Assembly: GCA_037178675.1 (NCBI GenBank)
Contig: JAYMGJ010000777.1
Span: 1 to 64,000 of the forward strand
Reading direction: 5' to 3'
Source of the DNA: Scleroderma bovista
Taxonomy: Eukaryota > Basidiomycota > Agaricomycetes > Boletales > Sclerodermataceae
DNA: 64,000 bases
Of the stretch, positions 46,746 to 57,792 are shown in pieces. The translations under genes were made by a program, and so were the position numbers. Numbering within the stretch: the stretch's first letter is position 1; the number at the start of each line of letters is the position of its first letter. The notes beneath the pieces are model-generated. The model was not told the origin of the DNA. It saw nothing but the letters and a program-made list of their open reading frames with translations, and made no database searches.

Positions 46746-47771
46746 ATGTCTGGTTTAAACGCTCAAGGCAACCCACATTCAATACGGTCTCCTGGGGGGC
46801 AGGCAGCCTCACCAATTACTCGTGGTCGCGGTAAGTTCGTGCGGAAATTACACACAAGGCATACAGTTTACCGGAAGGCCTAGCGGCAACATGATAGTAT
46901 TTAATCTATCGGGATTGAACCATTTTCCTCAGTGCACACATCTACGCAACCCATCGAATCGCACAAGTAGCCTTCTAATAGAGCATATTGAATTTGCAAC
47001 TGGTGGCCATGCATGGTATACTTCGAATCGTTCTCAACAGTACGTTGGACCTCTTTCAACCACCACGTTTTCGTAACTTACGGGGGTACCTCTCCCCTCT
47101 ACTTGTTTAGCATACTTAATATCTCTCTTTGGTATACCTTCCATTGAAAAACTAGAGGAGAGCGTAGAGCGTGACACTCGATGGCTGGAGATAAAGCAAA
47201 TGCTAATTGATCGCACGTCAAATATCAATCTTCTCGCAGCAATTGCCATTCCGTAAGTCTCCAATTTTTTTATCTCAGTCAATGACATCGCTCATTTTCA
47301 TACCTGATCTGAATACAGGGCATTTATTACGATTTTAGTAACTACTTCACCTGCTAATTCAGCAGTAAACTGGAGCAACCCTACTGCATATCTTTTCATT
47401 TGGATGGCATTCACTTCTTGCATCATCGCTGCTGAGAGTGGCGTCGGTGTGTTGTGTTTCCTGACCACCTTACAACACGATTCGTTCAAGGTTTGTCCCC
47501 AAGTTGATCACTCATCATTCTGGTTAATTTCAGGTTACTACAGCGATTACTGAGTGGCCGAGTAATGAAATACGTCGTATTATTTATGTTGCCAATCCCA
47601 CTTGTGTCGATGCTTCTAGGGGGACTCTTTGCTGCTATTGGACTTGGTACAGCAGTTTTTTATGGTTCTGGCGCTGATAATGCTTTGCTGTACGTGCACG
47701 CTGCTGCTACCATAGCAGCTTTCTTTGTCTTCTGCTTGATTGCATTTGTGTTTTTTATCTGCTCTTGGTGA
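46746..47771 (+). CDS. Small multi-pass membrane protein, module copy 1 (uncharacterised family)
   Basis: A possible first exon reads MSGLNAQGNPHSIRSPGG up to a GTAAGT donor at about 46832. The 5' exons are not fully resolved. From about 47140 the frame is firm: an amphipathic segment (KLEESVERDTRWLEIKQMLI), NINLLAAIAI, intron, then FITILVTTSPANSAVNWSNP, a hydrophobic segment (YLFIWMAFTSCIIAAESGVG), LCFLTTLQHDSFK, intron (acceptor CTACAG), RLLSGRVMKY, VVLFMLPIPLVSMLLGGLFA and VHAAATIAAFFVFCLIAFVF, ending ICSW. Three to four membrane spans are predicted. I do not recognise the family. Two further copies (to 51297 and 55008) each converge, as this one does, on a class 3 lipase gene. This is the only copy without visible lesions. 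Confidence 0.65.
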
Positions 47772-50700
47772 ATACTAGCCCTTATGTTGCATGCGTACCT
47801 GAATGAAGTCGCCTCGTTGGAGTACTAGTACAACTTGACCATGAAACATGACCACCAATCTTTTTTTTGAATAAGTGTTAAATATTGGCACATTGGACTG
47901 TCACATGGAATGATTGTTGGTTCACGTTTAGGGTGGTCTTTAGTACATTGAGGACATCTACATTAGGTAGAAAGAATGCAGTTGCTAAGTGTGGTTAGGT
48001 GAAGTTTTGATTACCAGTTTGGCATTGTGTAAGTACTCGTACGTCTTGAGACTAGTAAGCATTGTGCCGGGGAGGGGGGGGTAGTAGTGTTCTGTTCGTT
48101 CGTGCACTACCTAGCAGTCGTAGCATGGGGAAACCGATTATGGGGTGGTAGTAGTTTAAATTGCGGTTCAAGGCCCCTGTGATAGAATCGCCGCATTGGA
48201 AGCCTAGTTCACATGGTGTCATCTCTTCCATACGGTAATATCCAATGCCATAAATTCCCCATGACTCACTCTCCGTCCTGTAACATCCGTGAACAAGAAA
48301 TCGTCGACGTAGAAAACATCTCGATCCTCTCATAACCAACATGGACCTATCATAATCCCATTATAAGGTCCAAAATGGTCGCTCACACTCCCATCAAAGA
48401 TATTGTCCACATCACCTGCTGCACATTGCGGGCTCGGATTGTCTTGTCCAGGACACACCACCCATTCTCCAGAGTCCTTGATGTGAATCTCCCCTGCGGG
48501 ATGGACAAAGCCCAGGAACTCAGGCGGAACGATTGGAACAACATCTTCTTTGTTGTTAATATGAGTCAGGTTCAGGTTCTTGTCGACATAGTCCGCGAAA
48601 GCTTGGTTTCCGACCTGTGTATACATGGAATGAAGTATATATAAAAACGAAAAGCGGGGGGAAATGGCTTACGCGGGGAAGACCGTATCCAATAGTCTTG
48701 AAGGACGTGCCGCTGGGGAGGTGCAAAGGGAGATAGACGGAGTCGAGCAGAGAGAGCGCCGCCCCTGTCAATGTGAAATCAATGGTCAACCAAACCACGG
48801 GGCCAAAGGGAACGATCGCTTACCGAGGGAATGGCCAACCAATGTGACAGAGGTAGACCCGTACTTTGACATGGTTGACTGAACAGCTGAGAGAATTGAC
48901 GTGGCGGTTCTGAGACGTGGTTTTATCGGGGATATTAAACGGGTAGAACGGAGTAATGCAAGCTTACTTTGCTTGCTCATCCCGGAAACCATAGTGTACT
49001 TCAATTCCAGAGGGGAGCCCAGGAAATAGTGCCTTATCAAGTGGTTTACGGATGAACTTGAGATCTGTGGCTATGGATAATCTGCCGAACGAGTGTGCCA
49101 TCGCTTCAGACTCATTTAGAGAAGGGAGGGGAGACCCTTACATCTCAAAAATGTCGGTCCCTTCGTGTGCGACGATTACAGTCTTGAGGGTAGGATCATA
49201 TCCGACGTACCCTAGCAGCTGCCTTGTTCTATCGATACAAATGAAGGGGAGATCATACACTTACAGTACTGAACGCTGTTGCCATTTCCACCAGCGGCAA
49301 CAATTTTGAAGCTAGGGTTGGCTTCACATTTGGCTGAAAGTGGTATGTTAGCATTCTGACGCCATCCGGGAGAGAGAAGAATACATACCACCACAGTTCC
49401 AAGCTAAGGTCTGGGCTGGAGGACAATATGCAACAGTGGCATAGTAGCTGTAGGGGTTGAAAGCGTTAATTTGGGATGAAGATAGGGGAGTGATGCTCTG
49501 GCGAGTGGAGAACCCATAGGTGACTACGGCTCCGAGGAGTGTGACTACAAAAGAGTACCACATGGAGCGTAGTAGTTATTACTCGATAGATTGATATGGG
49601 ACTGGGGATGCGAGGATATTTTCCATCGAGTATTTATGGGGATGGCATAGGCGACTGTATTGCAGCGGAGACTCGATTTAGGACAAGGAATACCAGGTCC
49701 AGGAACTTGAAAGTGCATGTGCGCAATGCGGCGTGGGATTGCACTCCCCGGTGACTGAACTTCAATGATAATGGCCCAGAAGCCTGACTGGAATATGTTT
49801 GTTAGATGCCGGATATATTTCAAAAACCACGTACTATGTATATCGGCGAAATGAAATCCGTACCGTCATTAGATGAGTGTTATTCCCTATTACTTCCACG
49901 AAGCATTCAACACCCATGATTCAGACATGCCAGGGACAGAGTCAGTCGGATTTGGGATGGTGTAGTTGATTCAGGAGAGATGTGGACCTCAGCTAGCAGA
50001 CCTGAAAATGCATAGACTTGTTCCTTCTGCACGATTACGCCGGCGTTGAAAAGGAAACAACTGGCCTAGATTAAAAATTGCTGTAAAGTGTAGGTGCTAA
50101 AGTTGGCTTTGGATGATCCTGATGTCAAATTTCGGCACAACCCGTATTCAACGGCCACGACAAGAAGGGAAATACGGCACGGGAAGAAGGAATGATACTC
50201 ACCAATCGCACACCTATGCCCGAAGCTAAGTCGGCGTTTTCTTTACTAGGAGACGAGAGTAGATCAATAATAATCGATCCGAGGAATGATGCGCGGCGCA
50301 CTGCTATTAATCTTGTGTTGATGGCGGACGTAAAACGCGGTCGATGTGGAACATTGAGTATTTTCGTCATTCGTGCAACAGAGTTTCAGGCGGATGCTAA
50401 AAAAAAAAGCTGCGAATCGCCGAGTATGAAAAGCCGACGTTTCAACTGGGGTTGAATGAGGATTGAGGCCCGTCAGCATCTGTCCTGTAAGCTAGTACAG
50501 TCGGAACGACTTTTCTTCCTTGGATGCTTGAGGTTGCATTGGGGAGACCATGCAGTACTACCCAGGTTGTGGCACTGGACTATGAGAGGTCATAACTTAT
50601 GCATCGTGGCCTGAGGAGAACCCGGAGAGACAAATTGCTATCTGTTGCGAATGGTTTGAGACTTTGGTTGTCGAGCTGCGCAAGACCTGCCACGCACTCC
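46900..50700. repeat. Segmental duplication unit 1 (membrane-protein gene + lipase D)
   Basis: Same order of landmarks as 50873-53515 and 53985-57610: membrane-protein gene (+), convergent lipase (-), then the lipase upstream flank with ATTTCGGCACAACCCGTATT and GCCCGAAGCTAAGTCGGCG, and finally TTTTCTTCCTTGG and GCGCAAGACCTGC words. Lipase starts are 3,204 bp (D to E) and 3,720 bp (E to F) apart. Units 2 and 1 are the closest pair in the lipase part. Confidence 0.9.
48330..49563 (-). CDS. Secreted class 3 lipase, paralogue D
   Basis: ATG 49563 starts the signal peptide MWYSFVVTLLGAVVTYGF, then RQSITPLSSSQINAFNPYSY. Exons join in frame through AKCEANPSFKIVAAGGNGNS, YVGYDPTLKTVIVAHEGTDI, LSIATDLKFIRKPLDKALFP, GIEVHYGFRDEQAK, TLVGHSLGAALSLLDSVYLP (nucleophile Ser), TIGYGLPRVGNQAFADYVD, NNKEDVVPIVPPEFLG (Asp) and VHPAGEIHIKDSGEWVVCPG (His), ending MIGPCWL. 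Intact, about 300 residues. The C-terminus is three residues longer than in paralogue F. The next gene upstream on + is the membrane-protein gene, which converges on it with about 560 bp between. Confidence 0.87.
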
Positions 50701-50872
50701 TTGCAATCATATCGATCATATGCACACAATGATCCAAGAGCTGGGGAGGGGAAGTCGCCGACTAGTAAGGGTGCTGTTAACGTACATACCCGTTTAGCAC
50801 TTTGTCTGTGATGGCTGAACCATTTAGGCCATCACAGTCGGCCGAGTGTCATACATATATTAGACGTCAGCT

Positions 50873-51297
50873 GCTAGCCCCCCTGCTTCTCTGGCGTCCT
50901 CATTAAACTGGGACCACCGTATTGCATATGCTTCTCTGTGGGCGGCATGTTTCTCTTTTATCCTCGCTGCTCAGAGTGGCATTGGTGCATTGTGTTACCT
51001 GACCACCTTACAACACGATTCGTTCAAGGTTCGTCTCCCAGTTGATCACTCGTCACTCTGACCAACTTCAGGTTACTTTAGCGATTACTGCGTCGCCCAC
51101 ACAAGCTACTCGTCGTATTTGTTCTACTGTTAATGCCACTTTTCTTCGTCATTGTAGGGGGAGGCTTGTCTATGATTGGATTTGGTGCAGCAGTTTTCTA
51201 TGGTGATCGCAGTAACACTTGGTTAGTGATGGTGCAAGTTGCTGGTACTGGAGCAGCATTGCTAGTCATGATCGTGATTGTAATTGTGTTTTTGTAA
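50873..51297 (+). pseudogene. Membrane-protein gene, module copy 2, 5'-truncated
   Basis: Only the last two exons remain. The first reads AASPPASLASSLNWDHRIAY, ASLWAACFSFILAAQSGIGA, then LCYLTTLQHDSFK. After an intron (acceptor CTTTAG) comes RLLRRPHKLLVVFVLLLMPL, GGGLSMIGFGAAVFYGDRSN and WLVMVQVAGTGAALLVMIVI, ending VIVFL. The reading frame in what remains is intact. Similarity to copies 1 and 3 begins abruptly at about 50873, inside an exon, so the start codon and amphipathic N-terminal part are missing: a duplication breakpoint. Confidence 0.7.
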
Positions 51298-51529
51298 CGG
51301 GTCCGTCTGTTCTCGGTGAATACTTGCCCTTAACATGCTATACCTGAATGAAGTGACCTCGTCGGAGTACTGGTACAACTTGTTGATATCGCAGAGCCGG
51401 TACCACGTGTCCCAAGTAGATTCCTAAAGAAAATAAGACGTAGAATGGTAAAATGATAACTATACCATAAATTCCCGTGACATCGTCTATAAACAAGAAA
51501 TCATCGACGTGAAAAACATCTCGATCCTC

Positions 51530-52767
51530 TCATAACCAACATGGGCCTATCATAATCCCATTATAAGGTCCAAAATGGTCGCTCACACTCCCATCGAAGA
51601 TATTGTCCACATCACCTGCTGCACATTGCGGGCTCGGATTGTCTTGTCCAGGACACACCGCCCACACTCCAGAGTCCTCGATGTGAATCTCCCCTGCGGG
51701 ATGGACGAAGCCCAGGGACTCAGGCGGAACGGTTGGAACAACATCTTCTTTGTTGTTAATATGAGTCAGGTTCAAGTTCTTGTCGACATAGCCCGCGAAA
51801 GCTTGGTTTCCGACCTGTGTATACATGGAATGAAGTATAAAAAAAACCGAAAAGCGGGGGAAAATTGCTTACGCGGGGAAGACCGTATCCGATAGTCTTG
51901 AAGGACGTGCCGCTGGGGAGGTGCAAAGGGAGATAGACGGAGTCGAGCAGAGAGAGCGCCGCCCCTGTCAATGTAATGTGAAATCAATGGTCAACCAAAC
52001 CACGGGGCCAAAGGGAACGATCGCTTACCGAGGGAATGGCCAACCAATGTGACAGAGGTAGACCCGTACTTTGACATGGTTGACTGAACAGCTGAGAGAA
52101 TTGACGTGGCGGTTCTGAGACGTGGTTTTATCGGGGATATTAAACGGGTAGAACGGAGTAATGCAAGCTTACTTTGCTTGCTCATCCCGGAAACCATAGT
52201 GTACTTCAATTCCAGAGGGGAGCCCAGGAAATAGTGCCTTATCAAGTGGTTTACGGATGAACTTGAGATCTGTGGCTATGGATAATCTGCCGAACGAGTG
52301 TGCCATCGCTTCAGACTCATTTAGAGAAGGGAGGGGAGACCCTTACATCTCAAAAATGTCGGTCCCTTCGTGTGCGACGATTACAGTCTTGAGGGTAGGA
52401 TCATATCCGACGTACCCTAGCAGCTGCCTTGTTCTATCGATACAAATGAAGGGGAGATCATACACTTACAGTACTGAACGCTGTTTCCATTTCCACCGGC
52501 GGCAACAATTTTGAAGCTAGGGTTGGCTTCACATTTGGCTGAAAGTGGTATGTTAGCATTCTGACGCATCCGGGAGAGAGAAGAATACATACCACCACAG
52601 TTCCAAGCTAAGGTCTGGGCTGGAGGACAGTATGCAACAGTGGCATAGTAGCTGTAGGGGTTGAAAGCGTTAATTTGGGATGAAGATAGGGGAGTGATGC
52701 TCTGGCGAGTGGAGAACCCATAGGTGACTACGGCTCCGAGGAGTGTGACTACAAAAGAGTACCACAT
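51530..52767 (-). CDS. Secreted class 3 lipase, paralogue E
   Basis: Nearly identical to paralogue D across exons and introns, with the same start MWYSFVVTLLGAVVTYGF and active-site blocks TLVGHSLGAALSLLDSVYLP, NNKEDVVPTVPPESLG and VHPAGEIHIEDSGVWAVCPG. It differs at a handful of residues (A for D in QAFAGYVD, T for I in VVPTVP) and by small intron indels, including a 5-nt ATGTA duplication in the intron after the nucleophile exon. Intact. Upstream of the start at about 52900-52990 it has a segment (ACATCAGCGGGATGGGAGAG) not found at the equivalent place in D or F, so promoter context differs. Confidence 0.87.
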
Positions 52768-53998
52768 GGAGCGTAGTAGTTATTACTCGATAGATTGATA
52801 TGAGACTGGGGATGCGAGGATATTTTCCATCGAGTATTTATGGAGATGGCATAGGCGACTGTATTGCAGCGGAGACTCGATTTAGGATAAAGAATACCAG
52901 CTCGATGACATCAGCGGGATGGGAGAGAAAGCGGAAGACGGAAGAACAGCGGAAGGCTTCTGGGCCATTATCATTGAAGTTCGGTCACCGGGGAGCGCAA
53001 TCCCACGCCGCATTGCGCACATGCACTTTCAAGTTCCTGACTGGAATATGTATGTTAGATGCCGGATATATTTCAAAAACCATGTAAGTACTATGTATAT
53101 CAGCGCGAAATGAAATCCGTACCGTCATTAGATGAGTGTTGTCCCCTATTACTTCCACAAAGCATTGAACACCAATGATTCAGACATGCCAGGGACAGAG
53201 TCGGTCGGATTTGGGATGATGTAGATAATGACGGGTTGATTCAGGGGAGATGTGGACCTCAGCTAGCAGGCCTGAAAATGCATAGACTTGTTCCTTTCTG
53301 CACGATTACGCCGGCGTTGAAAAGGAAACAACTGACCTAGATTGAAAATTGCTGTAAAGTGTAGGTGCTAAAGCTGGCTTTGGATCCCGATGTCAAATTT
53401 CGGCACAACCCGTATTCAACGGCCCGTGCCCTACGACAAGGGAAATACGACACGGGAAGAAGGAATGATATTCACCAATCGCACACCTATGCCCGAAGCT
53501 AAGTCGGCGTAAGCGACAGGCTTGTGCTTTCGACTTGTAAGCTATCCTATTAAATGGGTAATTGAAAAAGAGCATTCCTAGGAGCAAAATGCCAATGTTA
53601 TATGGTGACACCGATGTTTTTCAGGAAACAGCCAAGATCTTATGTACGAGATTACTTCCGATAAAATCTCGGACCTGCTCTTCATTGAACACCATCGATT
53701 CCCACCCACCCTTCGTTTATCCAGCTAATCACGGAGCACGGGAACGAAATACACCCGTTACGAAAGGGCCCGGGGTTGTAGGTGACTCTCACTGAGACTC
53801 TCAGCCTCCCTGACGCTGGTGGAAATGAGCTTTGGCTCGAGCCTCAGGCCCCCAGCATTTAAGTGGAAGTCCGATACGGTGGACGGTACTTATGAAACGA
53901 AGCAGCACGAAACTCTATCCTTGACAGGCGGAGTCCTCAGGTAGGAGGCGCCAAGCTGGTGGTCTCGACTCTCGATGCACTTGATCGTTTTTGACCCC

Positions 53999-55008
53999 GG
54001 TGCAATAGCACTTTTTGCCTCACCCATCACTCGTGGCCATGGCTCCCCCACTATTCGCTTCTTCAGTGGAAATTACAAGGCATGTATTGGAAGCGTAACA
54101 GTATATTTCACCCACTGGAATCATCCATGCATTTCCCCCCAGTTCAGATATCTACGCAACCTATCCCGGGATACTAGCGTCGAATTGAAATGGAACAAAT
54201 ACTAGCTCCTACTCCAGCATCCAAACGCAAACCCTGATTTGTGATGGCGCTCTTTCATTCGCTTTTCAACAGTACGCGGGAGGTCTTTCAACCTCTATGT
54301 TCTCGCAATTTATGACATGGTGGCACCTCTCCCTTCTACCTGTCTAGCAATCTTAATCTCTCTTTGGTACTATACCTTCCATCGCAAAACTACAGGAGAG
54401 CCACAGAGAGTGACGCTGAGTGGCGAGAGACGAAGCAAATGCTGCTTCGTCGTACGACAAATATCAATCTTCTCGCGACGATTACTGCTCCGTAGGTCTT
54501 CAATTTATTTATCTTAGCACATTGCATCGCTCATTCTCACTGTGCCTGATCTGCATCCAGGGCATTTGCTACGTTTTTAGCAGCTGCTAGCCCCCCTACT
54601 GCTCTGGCGTCCTCATTAAACTGGGACCACTATATTGCATAGTGCTTCCCTCTGGGCGGCATGTTTCTCCTTTATCCTCGCTGCTCAAAGTGGCATTGGT
54701 GCACTGTATTACTTGACCACCTTACAACACGATTCATTCAAGGTTCATCTCCCAGTTGATCACTCGCCACTCTGACCAACTTCAGGTTACTTTAGCGGTT
54801 ACTGCGTCGCCCACACAAGCTACTCGTCGTATTTGTTCTACTGTTAATGCCACTTTTCTTCGTCATTGTAGGAGGCTTGTCTATGATTGGATTTGGTGCA
54901 GCAGTTTTCTATGGTAATCGCAGTAACACTTGGTTGGTGATGGTGCAAGTTGCTGGTACTGGAGCAGCATTGCTAGTCATGATCGTGATTGTAATTGTGT
55001 TTTTGTAA
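53999..55008 (+). pseudogene. Membrane-protein gene, module copy 3, frameshifted
   Basis: Carries all blocks of copy 1 in order (ETKQMLLRRTTNINLLA, FATFLAAASPPTALASSLNW, RLLRRPHKLLVVFVLLLMPL, WLVMVQVAGTGAALLVMIVI). A one-base difference near 54408 puts the N-terminal amphipathic block out of frame relative to copy 1. An extra base at about 54640 (GCATAGTGC where copy 2 has GCATATGC) creates a TAG and a frameshift. The last exon is intact. Confidence 0.7.
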
Positions 55009-55263
55009 CGGGTCCGTCTGTTCTCGGTAAATACTTGCCCTTAACATGCTATACCTGAATGAAGTGGCCTCGTCGGAGTACTGGTACAACTTGTTGATAT
55101 CGCAGAGCCGGTACCACGTGTCCCAAGTAGATTCCTAAAGAAAATAAGAAGTAGCATAGTAAAACGATGACTATGCCATCAATTCCCTGTGACATCCTCT
55201 CTGCCCTGTAACATCTATGAACAAGAAATCATTGACATGAAAACCATCTCGATCCTCTCATAG

Positions 55264-56487
55264 CTAACATGAGCCTATCAGAATCCCATTATAAGGTCCA
55301 TAATGATCGTTCACGCTCCCATCAAGGATATTGTCCACATCACCTGCTGCACATTGCGGGCTCGGATTGTCTTGTCCAGGACACACCGCCCACACTCCAG
55401 AGTCCTCGATGTGAATCTCCCCTGCGGGATGGACGAAGCCCAGGGACTCAGGCGGAACGATTGGAACAACATCTTCTTTGTTGTTAATGTGAGTCAGGTT
55501 CAATTTCTTGTCCACATAGTTCGCGAAAGCTTGGTTTCCGACCTGTGTATACAACGAATCAAGTAAAAAGCCGAAAAAGTAGGGAAAATGGTTTACGCGG
55601 GGAAGACCGTATCCGATAGTCTTGAAGGACGTGCTATTGGGGAGGTGCAAAGGGAGATAGACTGAATCGAGCAGAGAGAGCGCCGCCCCTGTCAGTGTGA
55701 AACCAATGATCAACCAAACCACAGGGCTAAAGGGAACGGTCGCTTGCCAAGGGAATGGCCAACCAATGTGACAGAGGTAGACCCGTACTTTGACATGGTT
55801 GACTGGACAGCTGAGAGAATTGACGTGGCAGTTCTGAGACGTGGTTTCATCAGGGATATTAAACGGATAGGACAGAGTAATGCAAGCTTACTTTGCTTGC
55901 TCATCCCGGAAACCAGTGTGTACTTCAATTCCAGAGGGGAGCCCAGGAAATAGTGTCTTGTCAAGTGGTCCACGGATGAGCTTAATATCTGTGACTATGG
56001 ATAATCTGCCGAACAAGCGTGCCATCGCTTCAGACTCATTTAGAGAAGGGAGGGGAGGCCCTTACATCTCAGAAAGGTCGGTCCCTTCGTGTGCGACGAT
56101 TACAGTCTTCAGGGTAGGATCGTATCCGACGTACCCTAACAGCTGCCCTGCTCTATCAATGCAGATGAAGGGGAGATCATACACTTACAGTACTGAACAC
56201 TGTTGCCAGTTCCACCAGAGGCAACAGTTTTGAAGCTAGGGTTGGCTTTACAATTGGCTGTGAGGGGTATGTTAACATTCTGAAGCCATCCGGGAGAGAG
56301 AAGAATACATACTACCACAGTTCCAAGCTAAGGTCTGGGCTGGAGTACAGTATGCAACAGTGGCATAGTAGCTGTAGGGGTTGAAAGCGCTAATTTGGGA
56401 TGAAGATAGGGGAGTGATGCTCTGGCGAGTGGAGAACCCATAGGTGACTACGGCTCCGAGGAGTGTGACTACAAAAGAGTACCACAT
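55264..56487 (-). CDS. Secreted class 3 lipase, paralogue F
   Basis: ATG 56487, the same signal peptide and N-terminus as D and E with ISAFNPYS and YCTPAQ variants. Blocks: NCKANPSFKTVASGGTGNSV, LSIVTDIKLIRGPLDKTLFP, GIEVHTGFRDEQAK, TLVGHSLGAALSLLDSVYLP, LPNSTSFKTIGYGLPR, VGNQAFANYVDKKLNLTHIN, VVPIVPPESLG, VHPAGEIHIEDSG, ending YNGILIGSC. The NST sequon in LPNST is a possible N-glycosylation site not in D or E. The intron after the nucleophile exon begins GCAAGC instead of GTAAGC, a permitted but rarer GC-AG intron. Otherwise intact. Confidence 0.85.
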
Positions 56488-57792
56488 GAAGCGTGTTAGA
56501 TTACTCGACAGATTGATATGGGACTGGTGATGTGAGGATATTTTCCATCGCGTATTTATGAAAATGGGACTGTATTTCACTGGAGGCTCGATTTAGGACA
56601 AAGAATACCAGGCCCAGGAACTTGGAGTGCATGTGCGCAATGCGGCGTGGGATTGCACTCCTCGGTGACTGAACTTCAATGATAATAGCCCAGAAGCCTG
56701 ACTGGAATATGTTAGATGTCGGATATATTTCAAATACATGTACTATGTGCTATATCGGCAAAATGAAATCCGTACCGTCATTAGGTGAGTCTTGTCTCCA
56801 CAAAGCATTGAACATCCATAATTCGGACATGCCAGGGACAGAGTTGGCCGGATTTAGGATGGTGTGGATAATGACGGGTTGACTCAGGGGGAGATGGGGA
56901 CCTCAGCCAGCAGGCCTGAAAATGCATAGACTTGTTCCTTTCTGCACGATTACGGTGTTGAAAAGGAAACAACTGACCTAGATTGAAAATTGCTGTAAAG
57001 TGCATGTAGGTCTAAAGTTGGCTTTGAATTGGATCCCGATGTCAAATTTCGGCATAACGCGTATTCAACGGCCCATGCCCTACGACAAGAGAGGAAATAC
57101 GAGGACGAAATGGGAAGGAATGATATTCACCAATCACACACCTATGCCCGAAGCTAAGTCGGCGTTTTCTTTAGGAGACGAGGGTAGATCAATAATGATC
57201 GATCCGAGGAATGACGCACTGCTACTAATCTTGTGTTGATGGCGAACGTAAAACGCGGTCGATGTGGTACATTGTGTATTTTCGTCATTCGTGCAACAGC
57301 GTTTCAGGCGGATGCTAAAAAAAAGCTGCGAATCGCCAAGTACTTTAAAAAAAAGCCGACGTTTCAACTGGGGTTGAGCGGGATTGAGGTCCGTCGCTGA
57401 GCATCGCCTCACTGTACTGTCAGCTAGTACAGTTGGAAGTTGAACGACTTTTCTTCCTTGGGTGCTTGAGGTTGCATAGGAGACCACGTACTACCCAGGC
57501 TGTGCCACTGGACTGTGGGAGGCCATAGCCTGAGGAGAACCTGGAGAGAGTTGCTGACCTCTGTTGCGAATGGTTTGAGTTGTCGCGCTGCGCAAGACCT
57601 GCGTGTGATTGTTGTGTTGGCCAGGTACGTACACATCTACCATAAATGGCAAATGTCCACTTGGCGTTGTCCATAAAAGGCAGGTGCTGTAGTTGGCCCT
57701 GGCGTCTGAGGTGTCCGACGCTTTTTCTTTCTTGCAACCGTCGTTCGTTTTTCCGTCCTTCACTTGGGCCACCCCTCCCTGTTGCGCCCCGC

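Larger units (their letters stand above)
50873..53515. repeat. Segmental duplication unit 2 (truncated membrane gene + lipase E)
   Basis: The left edge is inside the membrane-protein gene. The right edge is immediately after GCCCGAAGCTAAGTCGGCG at about 53514, where units 1 and 3 continue with TTTTCTTTA. Unit 2 is therefore the shortest unit, cut at both ends. Confidence 0.85.
53985..57610. repeat. Segmental duplication unit 3 (broken membrane gene + lipase F)
   Basis: Starts in the upstream flank of the membrane-protein gene (TCACCCATCACTCGTGG, matching TCACCAATTACTCGTGG near 46809) and ends in the same GCGCAAGACCTGC flank at about 57600 that ends unit 1 near 50690. It is the longest and most diverged unit. 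Confidence 0.85.
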
